Shown here: positions 41,096 to 49,681 of the stretch, in pieces
Layout: every line of letters begins with the position of its first letter
Numbering within the stretch: the stretch's first letter is position 1
Source: Sandaracinobacter neustonicus
GTDB taxonomy: Bacteria > Pseudomonadota > Alphaproteobacteria > Sphingomonadales > Sphingomonadaceae
DNA length: 64,000 nt
Assembly (NCBI RefSeq): GCF_006385875.1
Contig: NZ_VFSU01000034.1
Coordinates: 62,001-126,000 of the forward strand
Direction: 5' to 3'
The notes under the pieces: model-generated
Seen by the model: the letters and a program-made list of their open reading frames with translations, nothing else
The model's database searches: none
What the model was told of the DNA's origin: nothing
Program-made: the position numbers and the translations under genes

Positions 41096-41925
41096 ACGCA
41101 GGGCCGCAATGGCTTGACCGGCCGCTGACCAGCATCGCCTTGTGCTGGCGGCTGGTGCGGGCCGATGGGCTGGCTCTGGGATTCACCAGCCATGACCGCG
41201 ACCTGAGAGTGAACGGCCTTCTGTATCGGGCAGGACCGGGGATGACACCTTCGTCTGTGAGCCAGTACGCCGAGTTGGAGCCAGACAACATGGAGATCGG
41301 GGGCGTTCTGGACGATCGCTCGATCCGGGCGTTCGACCTGGATTCGGGGCGTTGGTTGAATGCGCGGATCGAGTTGTTCGCTTGCGACTGGAGCGAACCG
41401 GATACGCCGCTGGCATTGTTGCGAGGCGCGCTGGGGCAGGTGAGCCGGAGCCTTGCGGCTAGCGGCGGAAGTTATCGGGTGGATTTGCGCAGCGGGGCCT
41501 ATGCGCTGAATCTGCTGCCGCCGATGGAGCTGTCTCCGACATGCCGGGCGCGACTGGGCGACGGGCGTTGCGGGGTGGATATGGCTGGTCGCGTGCGGCG
41601 TCTGGCGGTGTCTGGCGGTGGCGGGTCGGAGTTGCTGTTGCAGGCGGAACTGGCTGATGCGGCAGATTTTTCCGGCGGTCGAGTGCGGGTGCTGGACGGC
41701 ATGCTGGCCGGGCTGGATTTTGGTGTGATCGAGGTGGCGGGGGCGGTGGTCCGGCTGGATTCGCTGTTGCCCGCAGCGATTGAGCCGGGGACGCGGGTTC
41801 GGTTGAGCGAAGGTTGTGACAAGCGTTTCGCGACCTGCCGGGATCGGTTCCAGAATGCCGAGGCGTTTGATGGCGAGCCGCACGTGCCGGGTGCCGATAC
41901 ACTGGTGCGCTATGTCGACCCCTGA
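41092..41925 (+). CDS. Tail hub protein, DUF2163/TIGR02218 (RcGTA gp13-like)
   Basis: 277 aa. Pattern: F-T-S-H-D-R-D-L, P-D-N-M-E-I-G-G, F-A-C-D-W, and a cysteine set C-R-A-R-L-G-D-G-R-C-G-V-D and G-C-D-K-R-F-A-T-C-R-D-R-F-Q-N. In the RcGTA structure the homologous cysteines bind an Fe-S cluster in the hub. 4-nt overlap with the preceding gene; runs 14 nt into gp14. Confidence 0.92.
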   Translation: MNAGPQWLDRPLTSIALCWRLVRADGLALGFTSHDRDLRVNGLLYRAGPGMTPSSVSQYAELEPDNMEIGGVLDDRSIRAFDLDSGRWLNARIELFACDWSEPDTPLALLRGALGQVSRSLAASGGSYRVDLRSGAYALNLLPPMELSPTCRARLGDGRCGVDMAGRVRRLAVSGGGGSELLLQAELADAADFSGGRVRVLDGMLAGLDFGVIEVAGAVVRLDSLLPAAIEPGTRVRLSEGCDKRFATCRDRFQNAEAFDGEPHVPGADTLVRYVDP

Positions 41926-42337
41926 GCGGCACCCTAACGCCGATGCAATCGTGGCGGGCGCGCGATCTGCGATTGGCACTGCTTTCCGCCCTCAGGGCAG
42001 GGGCATTGGAGGGCTGGACTGTCTGGGGCTTGTGCTTCGCGCGGCGGCGCAAGCCGGGGTCGAGGCTGGAATCGGGCCGCAATTGCTGCGCGGGCATACG
42101 ATGGAGTCTGCACGGGACATGCTTCGCGAGGTCGGTTGCAGGGAGTTGCCGCTGGCGGCGATGCAGCCCGGAGACGTGTTGCTGTGCAATCCGGCGGTGC
42201 GGCAGGTTCACTTAGCGGTTCGCACCGAGCTGGGCGTTGTGGAGGCCTGCGCGCGGTTGCGTCGGGTTGTGGAGAGGCCCGGGCTGGACGGTGCGCTGTG
42301 GCGTTCGGTCTGGCGCTTACCCGAAGGAGGTGAGTGA
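41912..42337 (+). CDS. NlpC/P60-family tail peptidase (RcGTA gp14-like)
   Basis: 141 aa from ATG 41912. Catalytic Cys in G-G-L-D-C-L-G-L-V and His in R-Q-V-H-L-A-V, the papain-like dyad of NlpC/P60 cell-wall hydrolases. In GTAs this enzyme helps breach the recipient's peptidoglycan. Length and position match gp14. Confidence 0.92.
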   Translation: MSTPERHPNADAIVAGARSAIGTAFRPQGRGIGGLDCLGLVLRAAAQAGVEAGIGPQLLRGHTMESARDMLREVGCRELPLAAMQPGDVLLCNPAVRQVHLAVRTELGVVEACARLRRVVERPGLDGALWRSVWRLPEGGE

Positions 42338-44448
42338 TGGCGTCGGTGTTGTTTTCAACCATCGGGCAGGCCGTGGGCGGGCCCTTTGCTGCCGGAATCG
42401 GTGCTACGGTGGGGGCGAGCCTGGATTCGGCGCTGACGCGTCGCGGGAGCGCTGACGACAGCTATGTTCAGCAATCCGCCTATGGCGAGGAAGTGCGGGC
42501 GCTGTTTGGTACGACCCGAAGTGCGGGCCATCTGGTATGGGCATTGCCGCCTGCCGCCGGCGGGGGACGCAAGGGCGACGGACGGCGGGAAGCAGATGCA
42601 AGTTTTGCGATCGCAGTTTCGACCGGGCCGGTGCTGGAGATCGGGCGCATATGGGCGGACGGCCGGGAAATCCGGTCTGCGGACGGCGTGTTCGCGTTCG
42701 ATGTGACCATGCGCTTGCATAGCGCACCTGTTGCACGGCCGGATCCGCTGATTGTTGCGGCGGAGGGAGCTGGTGGGGCACCGGCTTTGCGTGGTTTGAG
42801 CCATGTTGTTTTCGAGGGTTTTCCGCTTGGCTCGTTCGGCAATCGCATTCCGAGCCTGAGCTTCGAGTTGGTGGCGGACCGGGATACGCCGGATGCCTGG
42901 CTTGGGGTGGTTGCGGCCGACGCAGGCATTTCCGTTGGGCAGGGGGCCTCGCCCATTGCCGCGACCGGATTCGTGTCTTCGGGGGCGGCGCGATCGGACG
43001 ATCTGCAACGGCTTGCCCGGATGTCGGGCGCGGAGCTTGCACTGGTTGATGGTCGCTTGAGGCTGGGCGGGGCGGCGCGTGAGTTTGACGTGCCGTTTGA
43101 CGAGCGGCTCCAGCCCGGAGGCGATACGGATTTAGAGCAGCAGTCGGTGAGGACCGAGCCCCCCACGGCCGTGAGTCTGATCTACATCGATCCCGATCGG
43201 GAATATCAACGGGGGCTTCAGCGTGCGGCACGGGACCGGGCCGGGCGGCAGGTGCAGTTGAGCTGGGCAATGAGTTCGTCCGCCGCGGGAGCGATGGAGT
43301 TGAGCCGTCGACTGCTGCTGCGGGAAGAGGCGGGGTGCGATCGCATCAGCCTTCAGCTTCCGCCGCGCTGGCTTCATCTGTCTGTTGGCGATGAGATTCT
43401 GCTGGAGGATGGCGGGCGGTGGCGGATCATTCGGCGGGATATCCGCAACTTTGTTGTGACGGTGGAAGCTGAGCGTAATGTTGTCGTGGGTAGTTTGCCG
43501 CCCGCCTCATCCGATCCGGGGAGGAGTCTGCCGCTTCCGGTGATGCCAGTGGGGCCTACGAGCCTGACTGTGTTTGAAACGCCTGTTCCCGTGTTTGGCG
43601 ATGGATCGACGGTGATGGTGGCCGGCGGCGGAGATGCCTCGTGGCGTGGTGCTGACATTGGTGTGATGACCAATGGAGAAGTGAAGAGCATCGGACGACT
43701 GGAGGCTGGCAGGGCGTTTGGGACCTTGCTGTCGCCATTGCCGATGGGGCCGGACACCATATGGGACGAGCGGAATGTCATTCTGGTAGATGTGCCTGGC
43801 AGCGAGAGTCTGTTGAGCCGTGACGGAATTGCGGTTCTGTCTGGCGCGGGGCTGATTCGAGTTGGCAACGAACTGATTCAGGTTCGGGACGTTCAGCGGC
43901 AGGGGGATGGGGCGCTGCGGCTTTCGGGGTTGTTGCGCAATCGGTTTGGAACGCGTGGGCCTGATACCGGGTGGCCGATTGGAACGCCGATGGTGGAATT
44001 GCCGGCTTCGGGCGTTCCGAGCCTTTCGATTTCCGCTGAGATGATTGGTCGCGAACAATTGATTCTGGCCGAAGGGCGCGGGGATCCGCCGGGCGGCACG
44101 GAGTTTTCCTATCATGTGGAGGGGCGGGGGCTGGCACCTCTTGCGCCTGTTCATGTGTCTGCGCGGATTCGGGCCGATGGGGTGTTCGAGTGCCGCTGGG
44201 TGGAGCGGCGACGCTCGGCGTGGATTTGGTCGGACGAAGGGGTATTGCCGGCTCAGCAGTTCGTCTGGTGGTTGCGTGCTCCGGGGGGAGAGGTGCGAAA
44301 TCTGGCTGTGAGCGGATCGCAGTTGCTTCTGGATGCGCAGCAGCGGTTGGCGTTGTTGGGTACGCCCTGGTCGTTGGGGGAGTGCCGATTGGAGGCTGTC
44401 GGCGATGGGCCTGAATGGGTTCGTTGTTCGCCTTGGGTGAATTTCTGA
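42337..44448 (+). CDS. Tail tip/baseplate megatron-like protein (RcGTA gp15-like, short)
   Basis: 703 aa. ATG 42337 has AGGAGG 6 nt upstream and shares its A with the gp14 TGA. N-terminal F-S-T-I-G-Q-A-V-G-G-P-F-A-A-G-I-G-A is the small hydrophobic start typical of gp15. Phage-tail-3-like domains follow (V-S-L-I-Y-I-D-P-D-R-E-Y-Q, L-S-G-L-L-R-N-R-F-G-T-R-G-P-D). RcGTA gp15 is about 1,300 aa and contains a TIM-barrel domain. That barrel is missing here, while one is present in the gp12-like protein (38747-41095). Confidence 0.87.
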   Translation: MASVLFSTIGQAVGGPFAAGIGATVGASLDSALTRRGSADDSYVQQSAYGEEVRALFGTTRSAGHLVWALPPAAGGGRKGDGRREADASFAIAVSTGPVLEIGRIWADGREIRSADGVFAFDVTMRLHSAPVARPDPLIVAAEGAGGAPALRGLSHVVFEGFPLGSFGNRIPSLSFELVADRDTPDAWLGVVAADAGISVGQGASPIAATGFVSSGAARSDDLQRLARMSGAELALVDGRLRLGGAAREFDVPFDERLQPGGDTDLEQQSVRTEPPTAVSLIYIDPDREYQRGLQRAARDRAGRQVQLSWAMSSSAAGAMELSRRLLLREEAGCDRISLQLPPRWLHLSVGDEILLEDGGRWRIIRRDIRNFVVTVEAERNVVVGSLPPASSDPGRSLPLPVMPVGPTSLTVFETPVPVFGDGSTVMVAGGGDASWRGADIGVMTNGEVKSIGRLEAGRAFGTLLSPLPMGPDTIWDERNVILVDVPGSESLLSRDGIAVLSGAGLIRVGNELIQVRDVQRQGDGALRLSGLLRNRFGTRGPDTGWPIGTPMVELPASGVPSLSISAEMIGREQLILAEGRGDPPGGTEFSYHVEGRGLAPLAPVHVSARIRADGVFECRWVERRRSAWIWSDEGVLPAQQFVWWLRAPGGEVRNLAVSGSQLLLDAQQRLALLGTPWSLGECRLEAVGDGPEWVRCSPWVNF

Positions 44449-44461
44449 ATGGGAGTGGGAC

Positions 44462-44926
44462 ATGGTTGAATTGACGGCGCGGCATCGCATGCCGCTTCTG
44501 GTGGCGGGCCAAGGCCAAAAGGATATCACGCACAATGAGGCGCTGTTGCAGGTGGATGCGCTGCTTTCGCCGGTTGCCGAACGGGCGGATTTGATTGAGC
44601 CGCCTTTGACGCCCGTTTTCGGCCAGTGCTGGCTGCTGCCTGCTGCCCCTTTGGCGGCCTGGGCCGGTGAAGCAGGCAGGCTGGCTGTGTGGACCGAGGG
44701 GGGATGGCGCTTTTTCGATCTGCCTGTAGGAACCGCAGTCTATGTGAAATCAACGGGAAAACTGATGCGCAGATATGCTGGGGGTTGGGCCGACGAGCAT
44801 TGGGCCGGGGTTGTCGGTGCTTCGGTTCCGTCTCCATCGGGGGGAAGCGTGATTGACGGTCAGGCACGCTCTGCGATCAATCAGTTAACCCAAAGGCTCG
44901 TGGCGGTTGGGCTGCTTGCAAGCTAG
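44462..44926 (+). CDS. DUF2793 GTA tail-fibre-type protein
   Basis: 154 aa. DUF2793 signature: L-P-L-L-V-A-G-Q-G-Q-K-D-I-T-H-N-E-A-L with M-P before it, then W-T-E-G-G-W-R-F-F-D-L-P-V-G. Usual last gene of GTA tail clusters, thought to be a fibre component. Followed by 136 bp with no gene before ompA; the GTA operon probably ends here, though no strong hairpin is seen. Confidence 0.88.
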   Translation: MVELTARHRMPLLVAGQGQKDITHNEALLQVDALLSPVAERADLIEPPLTPVFGQCWLLPAAPLAAWAGEAGRLAVWTEGGWRFFDLPVGTAVYVKSTGKLMRRYAGGWADEHWAGVVGASVPSPSGGSVIDGQARSAINQLTQRLVAVGLLAS

Positions 44927-45062
44927 GCTGAATTGGTCTCTCCATTGCGCCCAACATGTTGCTCTTGTAACACAGTTTTGGTCTCGCGACCCCTTGCTAA
45001 GCCCATATGCCCTCGTTTAGATGGCTGCGCCTTAGTGCGTCATTACGTTGAAGGGGATAGTC

Positions 45063-46223
45063 ATGGGCAAGTTCGCCGTTGCGGTCGCGCTGGCGACCAC
45101 GGTGCTGGCAGGAGCCGCGCAAGCGCGCGATAACTCCTGGTATATTGGGCTCGAGGCTGGTGGTTTCGTTGCTGAAACCAAGAGCTGGGATATCGAAACC
45201 GCCGCTGGCGTTGGTGTTTCGAGCGCGTTGCGCAACAAGTATGAACCCGGCTGGGAAGTCGGCGGCGTGCTTGGTTATGACTTCGGCGCTTTCCGGAGCG
45301 AATTCGAAGTTTCGTACAAGAACGCCAATCTTGATGCGATCACCGTTGCGGGCGGGATCCCGCCCATCGCTTGGGGCAACCCGGCGTGGGGCGGCCTGGG
45401 TGGTGTGGGCGTTCCGCCCGCCGGTCGCTATGACAGTGCTGACGGCAATGCTCAGATTCTGTCGTTCATGCTGAATGGCATGTTCGACTTCGGTGCCGAA
45501 GAGGGTTCGCCGTTTGGTGGCTTCGTCGGCGGTGGTGTCGGTGTGTCGCGCTTCAAGGCGCACATCTGGCAACTCCAGAAATATGGTGCCGCGTTCTCTG
45601 ATGACAGCGACACCGGCTTCTCTTGGCAGGCCATTGCGGGCGTTCGTTACGCGCTGTCCGACAAGATTGACCTGTCGCTGAAGTACCGTTTCTTCAACAT
45701 GAACGGTGTTGACCTTCAGACGACCAATGGCCACGATCTTTCGGGCAATTGGCGTAGCCACAGCCTGCTGCTGGGCCTGAGCTTCAACCTGTACGAAGAA
45801 GCTCCGCCGCCTCCGCCGCCTCCGCCGCCTCCGCCGCCTCCGCCGCCTCCGCCTCCGCCTCCGCCGCCTTCGGTGGTTGTGCCCGGGCCGTTCCTGGTCT
45901 TCTTCGACTGGGATAAGTACAACATCACGCCGGAAGCTGCTGCGATCCTCGATCGCGCCGCGGAAGCCTATGTTCAAACCGGCCAGTCGTCGGTGGTGAT
46001 TGATGGTCACACCGATACGTCGGGTCCGGCTGCCTACAACCAGGCTCTGTCGGAGCGTCGGGCAAATGCCGTGAAGGCCTATATGGCTGGCAAGGGTATC
46101 CCCGAAGCGCAGATGACGACGCGTGGTTTCGGCTTCAACCGTCTGCTGGTCGACACGCCGCTGGGTGTGCGCGAGCCGCAGAACCGCCGCGCCGAAATCA
46201 TCTTCGGTCAGCCGACGAACTGA
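45063..46223 (+). CDS. OmpA-family outer-membrane protein with 22-Pro linker
   Basis: 386 aa from ATG 45063 (AAGGGG 6 nt upstream). Signal peptide ending A-A-Q-A-R-D, an eight-strand beta-barrel (about residues 24-246), 22 consecutive prolines (codons 45804-45869), then the peptidoglycan-binding OmpA C-terminal domain (I-D-G-H-T-D-T-S-G, L-S-E-R-R-A-N-A-V). The linker is made of CCGCCT/CCG units in tandem and could vary in length by slippage. A clear terminator follows (46267-46300). Confidence 0.93.
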   Translation: MGKFAVAVALATTVLAGAAQARDNSWYIGLEAGGFVAETKSWDIETAAGVGVSSALRNKYEPGWEVGGVLGYDFGAFRSEFEVSYKNANLDAITVAGGIPPIAWGNPAWGGLGGVGVPPAGRYDSADGNAQILSFMLNGMFDFGAEEGSPFGGFVGGGVGVSRFKAHIWQLQKYGAAFSDDSDTGFSWQAIAGVRYALSDKIDLSLKYRFFNMNGVDLQTTNGHDLSGNWRSHSLLLGLSFNLYEEAPPPPPPPPPPPPPPPPPPPPPPSVVVPGPFLVFFDWDKYNITPEAAAILDRAAEAYVQTGQSSVVIDGHTDTSGPAAYNQALSERRANAVKAYMAGKGIPEAQMTTRGFGFNRLLVDTPLGVREPQNRRAEIIFGQPTN

Positions 46224-46266
46224 TAAATGGCTGGCGGGGGTTTAGGCCTCCGCCAACCATAAAATT

Positions 46267-46300
46267 AGGACCCGTACAGCTAATGTGCGGGTCCTTTTTT
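46267..46300 (+). terminator. Rho-independent terminator of the OmpA gene
   Basis: Stem AGGACCCGTAC/GTGCGGGTCCT (11 bp with one G-U pair), 7-nt loop, followed by TTTTT. Confidence 0.9.
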
Positions 46301-46422
46301 ATTTCGGCTTCTTCTAATTTGTCGTTTCCGAGCCAGCTTAATCAGACAACGGATCTCATGAAGGGGAATTCATAAGACGTTGCCGCGAGTTCGGAATGTG
46401 GTTGCTTATCCCCTCCGCCAAT

Positions 46423-47022
46423 TCAGCGACAGCGGCGCTTTCCTTGGCAGGGATCCGTCAGCACCGGAACCACTGCCCATTCATATTTGGGGAGCAAGAT
46501 CGGCTCTTGCCGTTGGTTCACGCTTTCCCTTAGTGCAGGCAATTCTGTTGCCGCGAATTCCGCGAACTGGCCCTTTGGAATTGCAAGGGCCTTACGCCCG
46601 ACGATGGCGGCCTTGTTGCAGAAGCTGATCTGTCCGTCGAAACTAGCCCAGCTTTGGTTTGCGCGCGTCGCATAAGTATCGAACGCCCGTTGCCCGATGC
46701 GCGGGCCCTGCGTGCGGACGAAATACCCCGTCATCAGCTTGAATGACTCAGCCATTTCGTCAGAATGTTGCCGCAACAGTGCGTTGTAATTGGGCACTGT
46801 ACCCAAAAACGGCGAGAACTGGCATTGCAGCGCCGCGACGTTCAACCCAGCGCGCAAGGCCCAGACCTTGTCTGCCCTGTCTTCCTTCGTGTTCAAGCCG
46901 GCCAGCGGGGCCGGGGCAGTCATCGCCCCGGCCTCGTGGCCTCCGAACGCGATTCCGCCCAGCAGTGCGCAGGTGGTCGCCAGCAGAAATCTGGCGGGCG
47001 GAGCCTTCCGGATGTGATCCAT
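46423..47022 (-). CDS. Conserved hypothetical periplasmic protein
   Basis: 199 aa with a Sec signal (F-L-L-A-T-T-C-A-L-L-G-G-I-A-F-G-G). The mature part is helical with W-A-L-R-A-G-L-N-V-A-A-L-Q-C-Q-F and, later, F-D-G-Q-I-S-F-C-N-K; three cysteines could form disulfides. No family recognised. Its ATG shares a base with the TGA of the SCP2-type gene (TGATG), so the two are cotranslated. Confidence 0.72.
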   Translation of the reverse strand: MDHIRKAPPARFLLATTCALLGGIAFGGHEAGAMTAPAPLAGLNTKEDRADKVWALRAGLNVAALQCQFSPFLGTVPNYNALLRQHSDEMAESFKLMTGYFVRTQGPRIGQRAFDTYATRANQSWASFDGQISFCNKAAIVGRKALAIPKGQFAEFAATELPALRESVNQRQEPILLPKYEWAVVPVLTDPCQGKRRCR

Positions 47023-47324
47023 CAGCCCAGAATCTTGCCCAGTTGCATTGCAATACCCATGTCGCCTTCAACCTTCAGTTTGCCCATCATGAAGGCCATT
47101 TGCGGGTTTTGCTTGCCAGAAGCAATGTCGGTGAAATCGGCGATCGACACCTTTACCCGACAATCCGCGGGTCCATTGTCATTGTCTACAACGGCAGGCG
47201 TCGCAGTGCCGTCGATTCGAACGGCACCATCGTCCCCAAAATCAAAAGTCACAACCTTGCCGGCAATGCCCCCATTCTTGGCAACACGATCCGACATGCC
47301 TTGGGTAATTTCTGTGAGGCTCAT
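47022..47324 (-). CDS. SCP2 sterol-binding domain protein
   Basis: 100 aa from ATG 47324 (GGAGGGAGAG upstream). SCP2 fold: G-K-V-V-T-F-D-F-G-D-D-G, C-R-V-K-V-S-I-A-D-F-T-D-I-A-S-G, A-F-M-M-G-K-L-K-V-E-G-D-M. Stand-alone SCP2 proteins bind lipids or acyl-CoA in the cytoplasm. First gene of a two-gene unit. Confidence 0.9.
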   Translation of the reverse strand: MSLTEITQGMSDRVAKNGGIAGKVVTFDFGDDGAVRIDGTATPAVVDNDNGPADCRVKVSIADFTDIASGKQNPQMAFMMGKLKVEGDMGIAMQLGKILG

Positions 47325-47347
47325 TTTTCTCTCCCTCCACTTGTAAG

Positions 47348-47374
47348 AAAGGCCGCCTTTCTGGGGCGGCCTTT
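47348..47374. terminator. Terminator hairpin between lipoprotein gene and SCP2 gene
   Basis: Stem AAAGGCCGCC/GGCGGCCTTT with a 7-nt loop. On the minus strand it follows the lipoprotein gene and ends in TTTCTT. Confidence 0.75.
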
Positions 47375-47411
47375 CCGGAACCATTCGATCATTCGATCGA
47401 TGTAAGCCAGA

Positions 47412-47705
47412 CTACTTGGCCGGCGCTTCCGCCGGGGCAGCAGCGGCAGCAGCGTCGGTCGCAGCAGCGGCGGCGTCGGTCGCAGTCGCGGCGGCATCAG
47501 TGGCAGCAGCAGCGGCGTCGGTCGCAGCTTCCGCAACCGGGGCGGCGTCAACAGGAGCGGCGTCGGCCGGGGCGGCTTCAACAGCAGCAGCTTCGGTCGG
47601 GGCAGCAGCCTCTTCAGCCGGCTTGGCGCCACCGCAAGCAACAACGAACAGAGCGGCACCGGACACGAGCGCGGCAGCCTTCACCTTCTGGAGAACTTCA
47701 CCCAT
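47412..47705 (-). CDS. Small Ala-rich lipoprotein with degenerate A-T-D-A repeats
   Basis: 97 aa. Lipobox L-F-V-V-A-C-G-G near residue 24. The mature part is almost entirely Ala with Pro/Glu/Asp/Thr, including repeated A-T-D-A-A units every 7-8 residues, probably an extended or helical spacer. Low complexity prevents family assignment, but the lipobox, start and own terminator (47348-47374) support a real gene. Possible length variation by repeat slippage. Confidence 0.72.
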   Translation of the reverse strand: MGEVLQKVKAAALVSGAALFVVACGGAKPAEEAAAPTEAAAVEAAPADAAPVDAAPVAEAATDAAAAATDAAATATDAAAAATDAAAAAAPAEAPAK

Positions 47706-47780
47706 TATCTGACTCCTGATTGGTCTTTTGCAAAAGTTCTGGAGTTCCCGGTCTCAGCCGACCCCGAACCGGCACAAAAC

Positions 47781-48476
47781 CTAGCGGCAATCCGAGGCAG
47801 CCTCAAGCGTCTTGATTCGCGGAGGAGCGGATGCCGACAAAGAGTGCATCAAAACCGGCAGATTGTGTGACAGTGCCTCATCCAGTGCCTGCATCGTGGC
47901 CAACGGTGCCAGATCCACAACCCGCGCGACACCATGTCCAGCAATCCCGCACGGCACGATCGCGGAAAAATGCCCCAGATCGGTCGAGACGTTCAACGAC
48001 AGGCCGTGAAAGCTGATCCATCGCCGCACACGCACCCCGATCGCGCCGATCTTAGCAAGTCCCGTGCGGGTCTGCACCCAGATGCCGGTTCCGGCATCGC
48101 TAATGCCAGCCTCGATGCCCAGCTCCCCCAAGGCGGCAATTGCCCAGGCTTCCAGCCCGGCGACATAACGTCGCACGTCGCGCCCGCGCTTCCCCAGATC
48201 GAGCATCGGATACACCACGCGCTGGCCCGGCCCATGATAAGTAATCCGCCCGCCACGGCCGACGTCGTGGATCGGGAACCGCCCCGGTTGCAGCAGATCT
48301 CCCGCCGTGGTGCTGGTGCCCGCTGTCAGAACCGGCGGGTGCTCAACCAGCCAAATTTCCTCGCCCACGTTGCCCGACATCATCGCTGAGACATGCGCCT
48401 CCATCGCTGAAACCGTTTCGGCATAATCGGACAGTCCCGGGAACGGGCGCCAGATCGGATCGGGCAAAGTCTCCAT
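47781..48476 (-). CDS. lipB: Octanoyl-[ACP]:protein N-octanoyltransferase LipB
   Basis: 231 aa. LipB motifs: E-H-P-P-V-L-T-A-G-T, G-R-G-G-R-I-T-Y-H-G-P-G-Q, catalytic Lys in L-A-K-I-G-A-I-G-V-R-V and catalytic Cys in I-V-P-C-G-I. It moves octanoate from ACP to lipoyl domains in lipoic acid synthesis. Divergent from the carboxypeptidase gene across 126 bp. Confidence 0.95.
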   Translation of the reverse strand: METLPDPIWRPFPGLSDYAETVSAMEAHVSAMMSGNVGEEIWLVEHPPVLTAGTSTTAGDLLQPGRFPIHDVGRGGRITYHGPGQRVVYPMLDLGKRGRDVRRYVAGLEAWAIAALGELGIEAGISDAGTGIWVQTRTGLAKIGAIGVRVRRWISFHGLSLNVSTDLGHFSAIVPCGIAGHGVARVVDLAPLATMQALDEALSHNLPVLMHSLSASAPPRIKTLEAASDCR

Positions 48477-48602
48477 TGTTGCGCCAGATAGGGCTTCAAT
48501 TGCGCCATTGCCACCGAATTGGCGCTCTTAGACTCTAGCCGCCGGAGTCCCCGCTATGGTAACTATCCGGCAATGCCCATGTATCAGACGAAATCACATC
48601 CG

Positions 48603-49550
48603 ATGAAAGCGCTTCGCGACTGCGCGGTTGCCGTCCTCTTTGGTGCCGCAACACTGTCGCTCCCAGCGCCGGTGCAGGCCCTCAGCCTGTTCGATCAGCA
48701 GAAATATGCCGCCTTTGTGGCCGACGCGAACACCGGCGAAGTGCTCTATTCCCGCCGGGCCGACATGCAGCGCTTCCCGGCCTCCATTACCAAGGTGATG
48801 ACGCTGTATATGGTGTTCGAGCAGCTGGCCGCCGGCACGCTGAAACTGGATGACCGCGTGGTGATGAGCCGTTTTGCCGCTGGCCAGCGCCCTTCGAAGC
48901 TGGGCTTGAAGGCGGGCGAAAGCCTCACCGTCGATCAGGCGATCAGAAGCCTTGCCACCAAATCCGCCAACGATGTCTCCGTCGCGCTAGCCGAGCATAT
49001 CGCGGGCAGTTCCGAGGAGTTCGCGCGCCGGATGACGCTGCGCGCGAAGCAACTGGGAATGTCGAACAGCTATTTCGTGAATCCGAACGGGCTGCCGGAT
49101 TCTCGGCAGGTCACCACTGCACGCGATATTTTCATCCTGTCGCAGGCGACGATCCGCAGCTTCCCGCAATATTACAGCTATTATCAGCAGCAGCAGTTCG
49201 TGTTCGGCAACCAGGTGCTGCCGAACCACAACCATTTGCTACGCACGATGCCCGGTGTGGACGGTATCAAGACAGGCTTTACCAACGCCGCCGGCTTCAC
49301 GCTCGCCGCATCCGCCGTGCGCGATGGCCGTCGACTGATCGCGGTGGTGCTGGGCGGTCCCTCCCGCGTCGCGCGGGACAGCAATGTGGAAAGCCTGCTC
49401 TCGGCCGGATTCGCGGTGCTGTCCGCACGGGATCGCGGGCAGACTGTTCAGGTCGCGGATCTTCTGGCTGAGCCGGGCGATCTTAATGACGAAACGCTGC
49501 GGCAACTGGTTGAACAAGGCAGTGGAGACCCGCCGCCCCGTCGCCGCTAG
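48603..49550 (+). CDS. D-alanyl-D-alanine carboxypeptidase (S11 family, DacA-like)
   Basis: 315 aa from MKALRDC at 48603, which begins the signal peptide (ends P-V-Q-A-L-S); an upstream ATG at 48573 is possible. Penicillin-binding motifs: S-I-T-K (SxxK), S-A-N (SxN) and K-T-G-F-T-N. It trims the terminal D-Ala from peptidoglycan pentapeptides in the periplasm. The C-terminus lacks the long amphipathic domain of E. coli DacA, ending in a Pro/Arg-rich tail. Confidence 0.92.
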   Translation: MKALRDCAVAVLFGAATLSLPAPVQALSLFDQQKYAAFVADANTGEVLYSRRADMQRFPASITKVMTLYMVFEQLAAGTLKLDDRVVMSRFAAGQRPSKLGLKAGESLTVDQAIRSLATKSANDVSVALAEHIAGSSEEFARRMTLRAKQLGMSNSYFVNPNGLPDSRQVTTARDIFILSQATIRSFPQYYSYYQQQQFVFGNQVLPNHNHLLRTMPGVDGIKTGFTNAAGFTLAASAVRDGRRLIAVVLGGPSRVARDSNVESLLSAGFAVLSARDRGQTVQVADLLAEPGDLNDETLRQLVEQGSGDPPPRRR

Positions 49551-49681
49551 AAGCCGCCGCTAAACTGGCCTGCCCGGTAAAATCGCAGTCTTTGCGCCGC
49601 AACGCACAATAAGGGCTACATTTCGCAATCCGCCTGTTCTACCAAGCTGTTCATCAGCATCGCTGGGGCAGGAGGGCAGAC

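Noticed and set aside
26908-44926. Reading the whole cluster as an ordinary prophage
   Set aside because: No integrase, replication or attachment sites flank it, and the order from terminase to DUF2793 follows GTAs. The fibre cassette is phage-like, so a domesticated prophage origin remains possible.
45804-45869. CCG/CCT tandem tract considered as a CRISPR or promoter repeat
   Set aside because: No spacers; units are codon-length and in frame with a poly-proline linker.
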